Shown here in pieces: positions 11,801-22,817 of a stretch of 64,000 nt of DNA. The position numbers and the translations under genes are program-made. The first letter of the stretch is position 1. Each line of letters begins with the position of its first letter. Location of the stretch: NCBI GenBank assembly GCA_949130485.1, contig OX422187.1, positions 6,956,205 through 7,020,204 of the forward strand, read 5' to 3'. The notes under the pieces were generated by a model that did not search any database, was not told the DNA's origin, and was given only the letters and a program-made list of their open reading frames with translations. The DNA is from Agelas oroides (Eukaryota; Porifera; Demospongiae; Agelasida; Agelasidae).

Positions 11801-14575
11801 GTGGGGCTCGTGAAAGCCTGTTTATCTGCGGGAAAGAAGTGATAACGACGTTTTAATCTCGGAGGAGGTGCTGTGAAGCACGTGCAAGCCTGTTTAAGTG
11901 CCAGAGAAGATCGAGAAAGCAGTTTCCACCTCTGTGGAAGTCCTGTGAGGTTGGTGCAAGCCTGTTTATGTGCGGGAAAGACCTGATAACGCCGTTTTAA
12001 ACTCCGAGGAGGTGCTGTGAAGTACGTGGAGGCCGGTTTAAGTGCCAGAGAAGATCGAGAGAACAGCTTTCACCGCTGTGGAGGCCCTGTGAGGTTGTTG
12101 CAAGCCTGTTTATGTGCGGGAAAGACCTGACGAAGTCGTTTTAACCTCCGAGGAGGTGCTGTGACGCACTTGTAGGCCTGTTTAAGTGCCAGGGAAGATC
12201 GTGAAAGCAGTTTTCACCACTGAGGAAGACCTGTGAGGCTCGTGCATGCCTGTTTACGTGCGGGAAAGACCTGGTAACGCCGTTTTAACCTACGAGGAGG
12301 TACGTGCAAGCCTGTTTAAATGCCCGAGAATATCCAGAAAGCAGATCTCACTACTCAGTCGGCCCTGTTAAGTTGGTGCAAGCCTGTTTATGTGCGGGAA
12401 AGATCTGATATCGCCGTTTTAACCTCTCATGAGGTGCTGTGAAGTACGTGGAGGCCTGTTTAAGTGCCAGAGAAGATCAAGAAAGCAGTTTCCACCACTG
12501 TGGAGGTCCTGTGAGGTTGGTGCAAGCCTGTTTATGAGCGGGAAATCCTGATAAAGCAGTTTTAACCTCAGAGGAAGTGCTGTGAAGCACGTGCAGGCCT
12601 GTTTATGTGCCAGGGAAGGTCGAGAAATCAATTTTCTCCACAGTGGAGTTCCTGCGACTGTCGTGCATGCCTGTTTATGTGCGGTAAAGACCTGATAACG
12701 CCGTATAAAACCTCCGTGGAGGTGCTGGAAGCACTTGCAGGCTTGTTTAAGTGCCAGGGAAGATCGAGAATGCAGTTTTCACCACTGTGGAGGTCCTGTG
12801 AGGCTCGTGCGAGACTGTTTATGTGCGGGACAGAACTGATAACGACGTTTTAACTTGCGAGGAGGTGCTGTGAAGCACGTGCAGGCCTGTTTAAGTGCCA
12901 GAGAAGATCGAGAAAGCAGTTTTCACCGCTGTGAAGGTCCTGCGAGTTTGGAGCAAGGCTGTTTATGAGTCGGAAATCTTGACAAAGCAGTTTTAAGCTC
13001 AGAGGAGATGCTGTGAAGCACGTCCAAGCCTTTTTAAGTACCAGAGAAGATCGAGAAAGCAGTTTTCACCGCTTTGGGGGCCATCTGATGTCGGTGCAAG
13101 CCTGTTTATGAGCGGGAAAGACCTCATAACGCCGTTTTAACCTACGAGGCTGTGCTGTGAAATCGCAAAGGCCTGTTCCAGTGACAGTGAAGATCAAGAA
13201 AGCAGTTTCCATCACTGTGGAGGTCCTGTGAGGTTGGTGCAAGCCTGTTTATGTGCTGGAAAGACCTGATAACGCCGTTCAAACCTCCGTGGAGGTGCTG
13301 TGAAGCACTTGCAGGTTTGTTTAAGTGCCAGGAAAGATCGAGAATGCAGTTTTGACCACTGTGGAGGTCCTGTGAGGCTCGTGCAAGCCTGTTTATGCGC
13401 GGGAAAGAACTGATAACGACGTTTTAACCTACGAGGCTGTGCTGTGAAGCACGTGCAGGCCTCTTTAAGTGCCAGGGAAGGTCGAGAAATCAATTTTCTC
13501 CACAGTGGAGCTCCTGCGACTGTCGTGTATGCCTGTTTATGTGCGGTAAAGACCTGATAACGCCGAATAAAACCTCCGTGGAGTTGCTGTGAAGCACTTG
13601 CAGGCTTGTTTAAGTGCCAGGGATGGCCACTGTGAAGATCCTGTGACGCTCGCGCAAGCCTGTTTATGTGCGGCACTGAACTGATAACGACGTTTTAACC
13701 TCCGAGGAGGTGCTGTGAAGCACGTGCAGGCCTGTTTAAGTGCCAGGGAAGGTCGAGAAATCAATTTTCTCCACAGTGGAGCTCCTGCGACTGTCGTGTA
13801 TGCCTGTTTATGTGCGGTAAAGACCTGATAACGCCGAATAAAACCTCCGTGGAGTTGCTGTGAAGCACTTGCAGGCTTGTTTAAGTGCCAGGGATGGCCA
13901 CTGTGAAGATCCTGTGACGCTCGCGCAAGCCTGTTTATGTGCGGCACTGAACTGATAACGACGTTTTAACGTCCGAGGAGGTGCTGTGAAGCACGTGCAG
14001 GCCTGTTTAAGTGCCAGGGAAGGTCGATAAATCAATTTTCTCCACAGTGGAGCTCCTGCGACTGTCGTGTATGCCTGCTTATGTGCGGTAAAGACCTGAT
14101 AACGCCGAATAAAACCTCCGTGGAGTTGCTGTGAAGCACTTGCAGGCTTGTTTAAGTGCCAGGGATGGCCACTGTGGAGATCCTGTGACGCTCGCGCAAG
14201 CCTGTTTATGTGCGGCACTGAACTGATAACGACGTTTTAACCTCCCAGGAGGTGCTGTGTAGCACGTGCAGGCCTGTTTAAGTGCCATAGAAGATCGAGA
14301 AAGCAGTTTTCACCGCTGTGGAGGCCCTGAGAGGTTGGGGCAAGCCTGTTTATGAGCCGGAAATCCTGATAGAGCATTTTTAACCTCAAAAGAGGTGCTG
14401 TGAAGCACTTGCAGGCCTGTTTAAGTGCCAGGGATGTGAGGTTGTTGCAAGCCTGTTTATGTGCGGGAAAGACCTGACAAAGTGGTTTTAACATCCGAGG
14501 AGGTGCTGTGAAGCTGGTTTAGGCCTGTTGAAGTGCCAGAGGAGATCCAGAAAGCAGTTATCACTGCTGTGGCTG
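2843..14575. repeat. 144-bp dimeric satellite, second block
   Basis: The same family as at the left edge, about 80 dimers long and heterogeneous. Local variants recur: a form with GAAATCAATTTTCTCCACAG in half A, and a form with CAGTGACAGTGAAGATCAAG. Their alternation gives irregular higher-order patterns. No interspersed element and no gene were recognised in this stretch. Confidence 0.95.
13447..14246. repeat. 271-bp higher-order repeat, about three units
   Basis: Inside the satellite, a 271-bp unit repeats about three times with almost no change (for example 13537, 13808 and 14079 start equivalent positions). Each unit is four 72-bp halves (288 bp) with 17 bp lost around the sequence GGGATGGCCACTGTG. 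A related single unit lies near 10800-10980. Because the unit is not a multiple of 72, the short deletion must predate the amplification. Confidence 0.85.
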
Positions 14576-14590
14576 CACAGAAAAAAAAAA

Positions 14591-14815
14591 GTGTGCTAAT
14601 CTGACACAAAAAGTGTGTCAAAAGTGATGTCTCCAGTTTTGACACCTACACGCATGTCAAATTGTTAGGTGTGTCAAAACTACACATGTGCTAACTGGAC
14701 AGTGTGCCAAATTAGTAGTGTGCTATTCAGCAAGTGTGCTAAATAACAAGTGTGTTATTCTACCAATGTGTCAAAATTGGTGTGCAAAATTAGCAGTGTG
14801 TCAACTGACATGCAG
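14591..14815. repeat. Left subterminal motif cluster of the 7.5-kb element
   Basis: Roughly ten copies of GTGTGCTA, GTGTGTCA, GTGTGCCA or their complements occur in about 225 bp, in both orientations. Clusters like this are known as transposase-binding sites in CACTA-type elements; the role here is inferred. The matching right cluster lies at about 21915-22060. Confidence 0.65.
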
Positions 14816-16949
14816 CTGACCCCTCTCTTAGTGGGTGGAGCTTTTACATGGAATTTCCAATGAAACACTCTTGACTGTAAGCAAAATATAATTGTGACAT
14901 ACACTGAGTTGAAAACATGAATATACTAAAACAAGCAAACAATACTTACGTTACAGCAAATCCGTATGTGATTGAAGTACTACATTGTACAAAAATGTGT
15001 CAATATACTCTATACATACAAAAATGGCATTCAACTATGCATATAATATACATTTTATGTACCTATCGATCAGTTAGTTGAGTTCAATTGTTAACATTCA
15101 TCTGTGAAAGAATAGCACATGCAATAATTATTCATATACTAGTCAGGTCATGCGATAGAGGAACTGCAATCATTCTATTATTCCATTATACAAGTCATGT
15201 GGGGCATCTTGGAGGACAAAACAGTAGTGATTATCATACTAGCGCATTGAACTTCCCGCCCTAGCAATGCTCCTACCAGTAGCATTCATTTCTCACAGAG
15301 GTGTGTTAAATGTCTTCACTAACCCTTTGCATAGTCTAAAGTTGAAGTTAAACGCCCGAAACAGGTCTGTAGAAATGTAATTTTTGTATAATTGCTTTCC
15401 TTCAATTGCCTTCCAACATGGCAGCATGTGTACTGAAAATATTTCGAAAGTGTGGCAGCTATCATTTCAAATGCAATTCCTCTACCGGGGTATGTGAAGA
15501 AATCACACAGTCAGCATCTCAGAAAGGCTCATCTTGTTTGTTGTTATTCATGCATACATGGAAATCCCTGAACGTAATCACCAGGGATAAGGCTAGATGT
15601 ATTAAACGTTGTAACCACTCACTTGGCTATGAGCCTCTTCAAGCAGCTGGGGCCTCCGTAGTCAGTTGGTGTAGTGAGGAGAAGTAAACAGGCCTGGATG
15701 GTGTAGTGGAAGATGGTCATGATACAAACTAGGTTTGCAAATTTAAGAGTACAAAAACGCAAGCACTGGAAAATTCCCAACCAGAAGAGTCATCCACTCA
15801 GCAGGTACATTTCAGAAAATACAAGGCCTTGTGTACAACTTATGTTCTCCCCACCTCATTAAGAAATGTGCTATGGTTCCCCCCACCCCCAATCCAGTGC
15901 GGAACAAATTAAGGAGGAAGACCTAAATGTAAATTCAGACAACTGCAGTTGTAATAAGTACAAGCTTACTTACCAGCAGTTTAAACCACTTGCAGGGCAG
16001 CGTGGAGATTGAACCTTGTGGCCTGGGTACTTCTGAACAATGAGGCATTAATAGCCTGGAGACAAAGGTCCTGCGTATGGATATACAAGTGATGTGAATT
16101 AATCATCTGGGGCTTTTAAATAAAAGCTTTTGTTCTCCCTATCTCGTACCTTTCCTCTCTGTGCATATACAGCCCCCAGAACCTCCCTTCAGAACATGTC
16201 TTTGGGAAGGCCGCAGACTCACTCTGTGTACCTATCACCACCACGATCTCTCAGACAACATCAGTATAGAGGAAGACTAACTGGTCTAGCTAGTCTGGTA
16301 GTTGGTGGAAGGATGAGAAGGGAACAAGCAGGGAGGTATAAAGTCGAAAGAAAGAAATGACACATTCAACAATATTTCTTTAGCGACTTTACTACTGCAG
16401 TACAACTCTATAGCTAGCTATATGTTTCTTTACGCGGAAATAGCTACTTTAGCTATTTTATATGTAGTAAAAAAAGGACATTTATAAATTCATTGACTTT
16501 CAGCCACTTCTTACCACGGTGGTGTGAAGTCTCAGCGATGTAACCGCTCCGCACTCCTTGTCACCGAAAGACATTCGCTCCCGTGGGACATCGAACATGG
16601 AAGCCCTCTCCTCCACTAAGCTCAGGTACCATTTTGTTGCTGGCGGAATTTTCACGAACGGATCATATCAAAGAAGACGAACTTGAAGTGTACGATCGAA
16701 GTGAGAAAATGCGAAATGGCGCGTGCCATGTTGCGCACGCGTACAAGGACTGAGCCACGCCCCTGTCATTATTAGCCCCACCCTGTTTGCAAGGCTGGCT
16801 CCTGTACTTCTAAGTATAAGTTTCTGTAACAAAACAGACTCTACATACACGCTACTACCTGTCATGATGGTTGTTCTCTCCAGACTAAAGCTACAGGAGT
16901 TGGAAAAGTTATTGCATGATCATGTATATTCATATATGTAATATAAATC
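14816..16949. other. Single-copy interior of the 7.5-kb element, no recognised gene
   Basis: AT-rich, non-repetitive DNA. The longest ORF with an ATG starts at 15418 and ends at 15687 on the plus strand (about 89 codons, cysteine-containing). It matches nothing I recognise and has no supporting signals. A GC-richer patch at about 16500-16760 is described separately. No transposase motif is visible. Confidence 0.6.
16517..16735 (-). other. GC-rich patch resembling a promoter plus short first exon (weak)
   Basis: On the minus strand an ATG in good context opens a 25-codon ORF (MARAISHFLTSIVHF...). Further on lies a separate open stretch of about 50 codons containing ASMFDVPRERMSFGDKEC. It ends at a consensus-like splice donor, GTGGTAAGAAG, near 16517-16530. 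The plus strand has AAATGGCG, similar to a YY1 site. CpG density is higher than in the surroundings. This might be a captured host promoter/exon or chance; no product is recognised. Confidence 0.2.
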
Positions 16950-17346
16950 AGGCCTGAAACAGCTAAATAATACTTGACCAAATGGGTATCAAACAGTTCC
17001 ATTTAATGTGTACCTTCATAATCTGATGTTTGTTTTCATTTTGGTATGAGTGGTTCAAAAATAGTCTAGGTACAGTTGTGATTTTACCACTTGTACATAT
17101 CGGTTACTTGTAACTAACAACTTCAGGCCTGGAACAGCTAATACTTGACCGAACTGTAAAAAATGGGTATTAAACAGTTCCATTTGATGTTTACATTCAT
17201 AATCTGATGTTTGTTTTCATTTTGGAGTAAGTGTTCTGAAAATTGTCTGGGTACGGTTGTGGTTTTACCAACGTATCGGTTAGTTGTAACTAACAATTTC
17301 AGGCCCGAAACAGCTAATACTTGACCAAACTATACAAAATGGGTAT

Positions 17347-18023
17347 CAGTGGCGGATTTAGGGGGGGTAAGGGGGGTGCAAATGCACCCCCCTTTGGCGG
17401 CTAGTAATGTATTTTGCGTACATAACTGCACGAGTCCATCAAATGATTATGCAGCAGTGGCATGCAGCAACAACATCCAGGCACAGCTACACACTCACAT
17501 ATCAGTTCCTTACTGATCTCCAGACGTTTGACTAGGCCTAGAGTTGCTTCCAGATATTCAGTTCGGCCCGAGGGGTCCGCCACGGCGCGCCTCTGCGTAC
17601 GAGATTTCGAAATCCACTGGATTTCATGTGGATTTCGGATTTCAGAGTGGATTTGTGGATTTCACAGTGGATCTGGATTTCAGTTTGGATTTCTGCCGAT
17701 AGGTTTCTTCTTGTATGTTCTTGGATATTTTAGTTACCGGTATAGTTCCCAGCTTAGCAAAAAATTTTAGTTAGTTGTAGTTTTGGTTAACTAAATTTTA
17801 AAAAGGCCATACTAAAATGTATTTAGTTATAGTTAACTAAAACAACACTGTCGACAGTGTACGAGATTTCTTTTGTGACGGACAGCTCGGTTCGGCCTTC
17901 CAGCTATATTTTGTACGAATGCGTTCACGTGACCGAAAGTGGGCGTGGCAACCCAAAAATTTCCGCCGCACTTCGCGCGCAGGTGACTGAACCCCCCTTT
18001 CTAAATTTCTAGATCCGCCACTG
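17347..18023. mobile_element. 677-bp MITE-like DNA element nested in the 181-bp satellite
   Basis: Ends are CAGTGGCGGATTTAG and, reverse complemented, CAGTGGCGGATCTAG, a 15-bp TIR with one mismatch. The 5-bp GGTAT is repeated at 17342-17346 and 18024-18028, and removing the element restores the satellite unit. A G-run follows the left TIR and a C-run precedes the right TIR. The interior includes an iterated GGATTTC motif near 17605-17700. No transposase is encoded. The 5-bp target duplication does not fit hAT (8 bp), so the superfamily is left open. Confidence 0.85.
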
Positions 18024-20337
18024 GGTATCAAACAGTTCCATTTGATGTGTACCTTCATAATCTGATGTTTGTTTTCATTTTGGTATGAGTGGTTCAAAAA
18101 TAGTCTAGGTACAGTTGTGATTTTACCACTTGTACATATCAGTTACTTGTAACTAACAACTTCAGGCCTGGAACAGCTAATACTTGACCGAACTGTACAA
18201 AATGGGTATTAAACAGTTCCATTTGATGTTTACATTCATAATCTGATGTTTGTTTTCATTTTGGAGTAAGTGTTCTGAAAATTGTCTGGGTACGGTTGCG
18301 GTTTTACCAACGTATCGGTTAGTTGTAACTAACAATTTCAGGCCCGAAACAGCTAATACTTGACCAAACTATACAAAATGGGTATCAAACAGTTCCATTT
18401 GATGTGTACATTCATAATCTGATGTTTGTTTTGATTTTGGTATGAGTGGTTCAAAAATAGTCTAGGTGCGGTTGTGATTTTACCACTTGAACATATCGGT
18501 TACTTGTAACTAACAATTAATTTCAGGCCCGAAACAGCTAATACTTGACCAAAATATACAAAATGGGTATCAAACAGTTCCATTTGATGTGTACATTCGT
18601 AATCTGATGTTTGTTTTGATTTTGGTATGAGTGGTTCAAAAATAGTCTAGGTGCGGTTGTGATTTTACCACTTGAACATATCGGTTACTTGTAACTAACG
18701 ATTAATTTCAGGCCCGAAACAGCTAATACTTGACCAAAATATACAAAATGGGTATCAAACAGTTCCATTTGATGTGTACATTCGTAATCTGATGTTTGTT
18801 TTCATTTTGGTATGAGTGGTTCAAAAATAGTCTAGGTGCGGTTGTGATTTTACCACTTGTACATATCGGTTACTTGTAACTAACAATTTCAGGCCCGAAA
18901 CAGCTAATACTAGACCAAACTATACAAAATGGGTTTCAAACAGTTCCATTTGATGTGTACATTCATAATCTGATGTTTGTTTTCATTTTGGTATGAGTGG
19001 TTCAAAAATAGTCTAGGTGCGGTTGTGATTTTACCACTTGTACATATCAGTTACTTGTAACTAACAACTTCAGGCCTGGAACAGCTAATACTCGACCAAA
19101 CTATACAAAATGGGTATCAAACAGTTCCATTTGATGTGTACATTCATAATCTGATGTTTGTTTTCATTTTGGTATGAGTGGTTCAAAACTAGTCTAGGTG
19201 CGGTTGTGATTTTACCACTTGTACATATCGGTTACTTGTAACTAACAATTTCAGGCCCGAAACAGCTAATACTTGACCAAACTATACAAAATGGGTTTCA
19301 AACAGTTCCATTTGATGTGTACATTCATAATCTGATGTTTGTTTTCATTTTGGTATGAGTGGTTCAAAAATAGTCTAGGTGCGGTTGTGATTTTACCACT
19401 TGTACATATCGGTTAGTTGTAACTAACAACTTCAGGCCTGGAACAGCTAATACTTGACCAAACTATACAAAATGGGTATCAAACAGTTCCATTTGGTGTG
19501 TACATTCATAATCTGATGTTGTTTTCGTTTTGGTATGAGTGGTTCAAAAATAGTCTAGGTGCGGTTGTGATTTTACCACTTGTACATATCGGTTAGTTGT
19601 AACTAACAACTTCAGGCCTGGAACAGCTAATACTTGACCAAACTATACAAAATGGGTATCAAACAGTTCCATTTGGTGTGTACATTCATAATCTGATGTT
19701 GTTTTCGTTTTGGTATGAGTGGTTCAAAAATAGTCTAGGTGCGGTTGTGATTTTACCACTTGTACATATCGGTTACTTGTAACTAACAACTTCAGGCCTG
19801 GAACAGCTAATACTTGACCAAGCCAGGCAAAATGGGTATCAAACAGTTCCATTTGGTGTGTACGTTCATGATCTGTTGTTTGTTCTCATTTTGGAGTAAG
19901 TGTTCTGAAAATTGTCTGGGTACGGTTGTGGTTTTACCACTTAATTGTACATATCGGTTACTTGTAACTAACAATATCATCCCTGAAACAGGCAATACTT
20001 GACCAAGCCAGACAAAATGGGTATCAAACAGTACCATTTGGTGTGTACATCCATAATCTGATGTTTGTTTTCGTTTTGGAGTAAGTGTTCTGAAAATTGT
20101 CTGGGTACGGTTGTGGTTTTACCAACGTATCGGTTAGTTGTAACTAACAATATCATCCCTGAAGCAGCTAATACTTGACCAAACTATACAAAATGGCTAT
20201 CAAACAGTTCCATTTGATGTGTACATTCATAATCTGATGTTTGTTTTCATTTTGGTATGAGTGGTTCAAAAAGAGTCTAGGTACGGTTGTGATTTTACCA
20301 CTTGTACATATCGGTTACTTGTAACTAACAATTTCAG

Positions 20338-21763
20338 GTCCGAATCAGCTAATACTTGACCAAACTATACCAAATGGGTATAAAACAGTTCCATTTGGTG
20401 TGTACATTCATAATCTCATGTTTGTTTTCATTTTGGAGTAAGTGTTCTGAAAATTGTCGGGGTACGGTTGTGGTTTTACCAACGTATCGGTTAGTTGTAA
20501 CTAACAATATCATCTCTGAAGCAGCTAATACTTGACCAAACTATACAAAATGGGTATCAAACAGTTCCATTTGATGTGTACATTCATGATCTGATGTTTG
20601 TTTCATTTTGGAGTAAGTGTTCTGAAAATTGTCTGGGTACGGTTGTGGTTTTACCAACGTATCGGTTAGTTGTAACTAACAATATCATCCCTGAAGCAGC
20701 TAATACTTGACCAAACTATACAAAATCGGCATCAAACAGTTCCATTTGATATGTACATTCATAATCTGATGTTTGTTTTCATTTTGGTATGAGTGGTTCA
20801 AAAAGAGTCTAGGTACGGTTGTGATTTTACCACTTGTACATATCGGGTACTTGTAACTAACAATTTCAGGCCTGGAACAGCTAATACTTGACTAAACTAT
20901 ACAAAATGGGTATCAAACAGTTCCATTTGATGTGTACATTCATAATCTGATGTTCTTTTCCATTTTCGTATGAGTGGTTCAAAAATAGTCCAGGTGCGGT
21001 TGTGATTTTACCACTTGTACATATCGGTTACTTGTAACTAACAATTTCAGGTCCGAATCAGCTAATACTTGACCAAACTATACCAAATGGGTATAAAACA
21101 GTTCCATTTGGTGTGTACATTCATAATCTCATGTTTGTTTTCATTTTGGAGTAAGTGTTCTGAAAATTGTCGGGGTACGGTTGTGGTTTTACCAACGTAT
21201 CGGTTAGTTGTAACTAACAATATCATCTCTGAAGCAGCTAATACTTGACCAAACTATACAAAATGGGTATCAAACAGTTCCATTTGATGTGTACATTCAT
21301 GATCTGATGTTTGTTTCATTTTGGAGTAAGTGTTCTGAAAATTGTCTGGGTACGGTTGTGGTTTTACCAACGTATCGGTTAGTTGTAACTAACAATATCA
21401 TCCCTGAAGCAGCTAATACTTGACCAAACTATACAAAATCGGCATCAAACAGTTCCATTTGATATGTACATTCATAATCTGATGTTTGTTTTCATTTTGG
21501 TATGAGTGGTTCAAAAAGAGTCTAGGTACGGTTGTGATTTTACCACTTGTACATATCGGGTACTTGTAACTAACAATTTCAGGCCTGGAACAGCTAATAC
21601 TTGACTAAACTATACAAAATGGGTATCAAACAGTTCCATTTGATGTGTACATTCATAATCTGATGTTCTTTTCCATTTTCGTATGAGTGGTTCAAAAATA
21701 GTCCAGGTGCGGTTGTGATTTTACCACTTGTACATATCGGTTACTTGTAACTAACAATTTCAG
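20338..21763. repeat. 713-bp higher-order repeat, two tandem copies
   Basis: Within the 181-bp array, 20338-21050 and 21051-21763 are near-identical blocks of four units each, including shared private variants such as GTCCGAATCAGC and TGTTCTTTTCCATTTTCG at a constant 713-bp offset. This is a recent duplication by unequal exchange or replication slippage. Confidence 0.88.
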
Positions 21764-22071
21764 GCCCGAAACAGCTAATACTTGACCAAACTATACAAAA
21801 TGGGTATCAAACAGTTCCATTTGGTGTGTACAATCACAATCAATCACATAATATTTCCATTGCATGACAAGGATCAGAGTCTGATCATATACACAAACTA
21901 TCACAAGTGTGTCCCATGCAGTTGTTGTGTTAGTGTGCTGATCATGATGAGAAACTAGCACACGTGGTGTGTCATACAGTTTTGGTGATGAGGAACTAGC
22001 ACATGTAGTGTGTCATACTGCTTATTTGGCACACCAGTTTTACCCAAATAGCACACCAGTTTTTTTCTGTG

Positions 22072-22817
22072 TGCCCTGTGAGGTTGATGCAAGCTTGTTT
22101 ATGTGCGGGAAAGACCTGATAACAGCGTTTTAACCTCTGAGGATGTGCTGTGAGAAGTACGTGGAGGCCTGTTTAGGTGCCAGAGAAGATCGAGAGAGCA
22201 GTTTTCACCGCTGTGGCTACCCTGTGAGGTTGTTGCAAGCCTGTTTATGTGCGGGAAAGACCTGACAAAGTAGTTTTCACCTCCGAGGAGGTGCTGTGAA
22301 GCTCGTGTAGGCCTGTTTATGTGCCAGAGAAGATCGAGAAGGCAGTTTTCACTACTGTGGCTGCCCTGTGAGGTTGGTGCAAGCCTGTTTATGTACAGGA
22401 AAGACCTAATAACGACGTTTTAACCTACGAGGCTGTGCTGTGAAGCTCGTGAAAGCCTGTTTCAGTGACAGTGAAGATCAAGAAAGCAGTTTCCATCACT
22501 GTGGTGGTCCTGTGAGGTTGGTGCAAGCCTGTTTATGTGCGGGAAAGACCTGACAAAGTAGTTTTAACCTCGGAGGAGGTGCTGTGAAGCACGTGTAGGC
22601 CTGTTTAAGTGCCAGAGAAGATCGGGAAAGCAGTTTTCACCACTCTGGAGGTCCTGTGAGGCTCATGCAAGCCTGTTTATTTGCGGGAAAGACTTGAAAA
22701 GTCGTTTTAAACTCCCAGGAGGTGCTGTGAAGCACTTGCAGGCTTGTTTAAGTGCCAGGGAAGATCGGGAAAGCAGTTTTCACCACTGAGGAGGACCTGT
22801 GAGGCTCGTGCATGCAT
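22072..22817. repeat. 144-bp dimeric satellite between the 7.5-kb element and the Penelope fragment
   Basis: Five or so dimers. The block resumes in phase with the sequence left of 14576. The segment from about 22741 onward belongs to the duplicated block that recurs at 49017. Confidence 0.92.

Larger units (their letters stand above)
16950..21832. repeat. 181-bp satellite inside the 7.5-kb element
   Basis: About 23 tandem copies of a 176-185-bp unit containing GGGTATCAAACAGTTCCATT and TTGTAACTAACAA. Two sub-types alternate. Type A has GGTATGAGTGGTTCAAAAAT and TACCACTTGTACATATCGG. Type B has GGAGTAAGTGTTCTGAAAAT and TACCAACGTATCGG. The unit is unrelated to the 144-bp satellite outside the element. 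The array is interrupted by a 677-bp MITE. Confidence 0.93.
14576..22071. mobile_element. 7.5-kb TIR DNA transposon, non-autonomous, inserted in satellite
   Basis: The left end reads CACAGAAAAAAAAAAGTGTG and the right end, reverse complemented, reads CACAGAAAAAAACTGGTGTG, so both ends share CACAG, an A-tract and GTGTGCTA. The satellite resumes in phase on both sides; the flanking dinucleotide TG (14574-14575 and 22072-22073) is the probable target-site duplication. Both subterminal zones are dense in GTGTGCTA, GTGTGTCA and their complements. Multiple subterminal motifs and a CACxG terminus recall CACTA/CMC elements, but no transposase is present and the family is not proven. The interior holds single-copy DNA, a 181-bp satellite and a nested MITE. 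Confidence 0.8.

Noticed and set aside
13212-13676. Long satellite ORFs (up to 154 codons) with 24-residue periodicity such as LKQACTCFTAPPRRLKRRYQ
   Set aside because: 72 bp is 24 codons, so any frame repeats. The satellite consensus has at least one stop per dimer in each frame I checked (for example PPQR-stop, GG-stop, ITPF-stop). ORFs appear only where variants remove them.
1-14575. CRISPR-like direct repeats
   Set aside because: The repeats are contiguous with no unique spacers, and the genome is eukaryotic.
15418-15687. 89-codon ORF in the single-copy part of the 7.5-kb element as a gene
   Set aside because: No recognisable domain, no support from context, and a length plausible by chance in AT-rich DNA.
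17401-17770. ORFs inside the 677-bp MITE
   Set aside because: They overlap on both strands, have no domain, and arise from the GGATTTC minisatellite.
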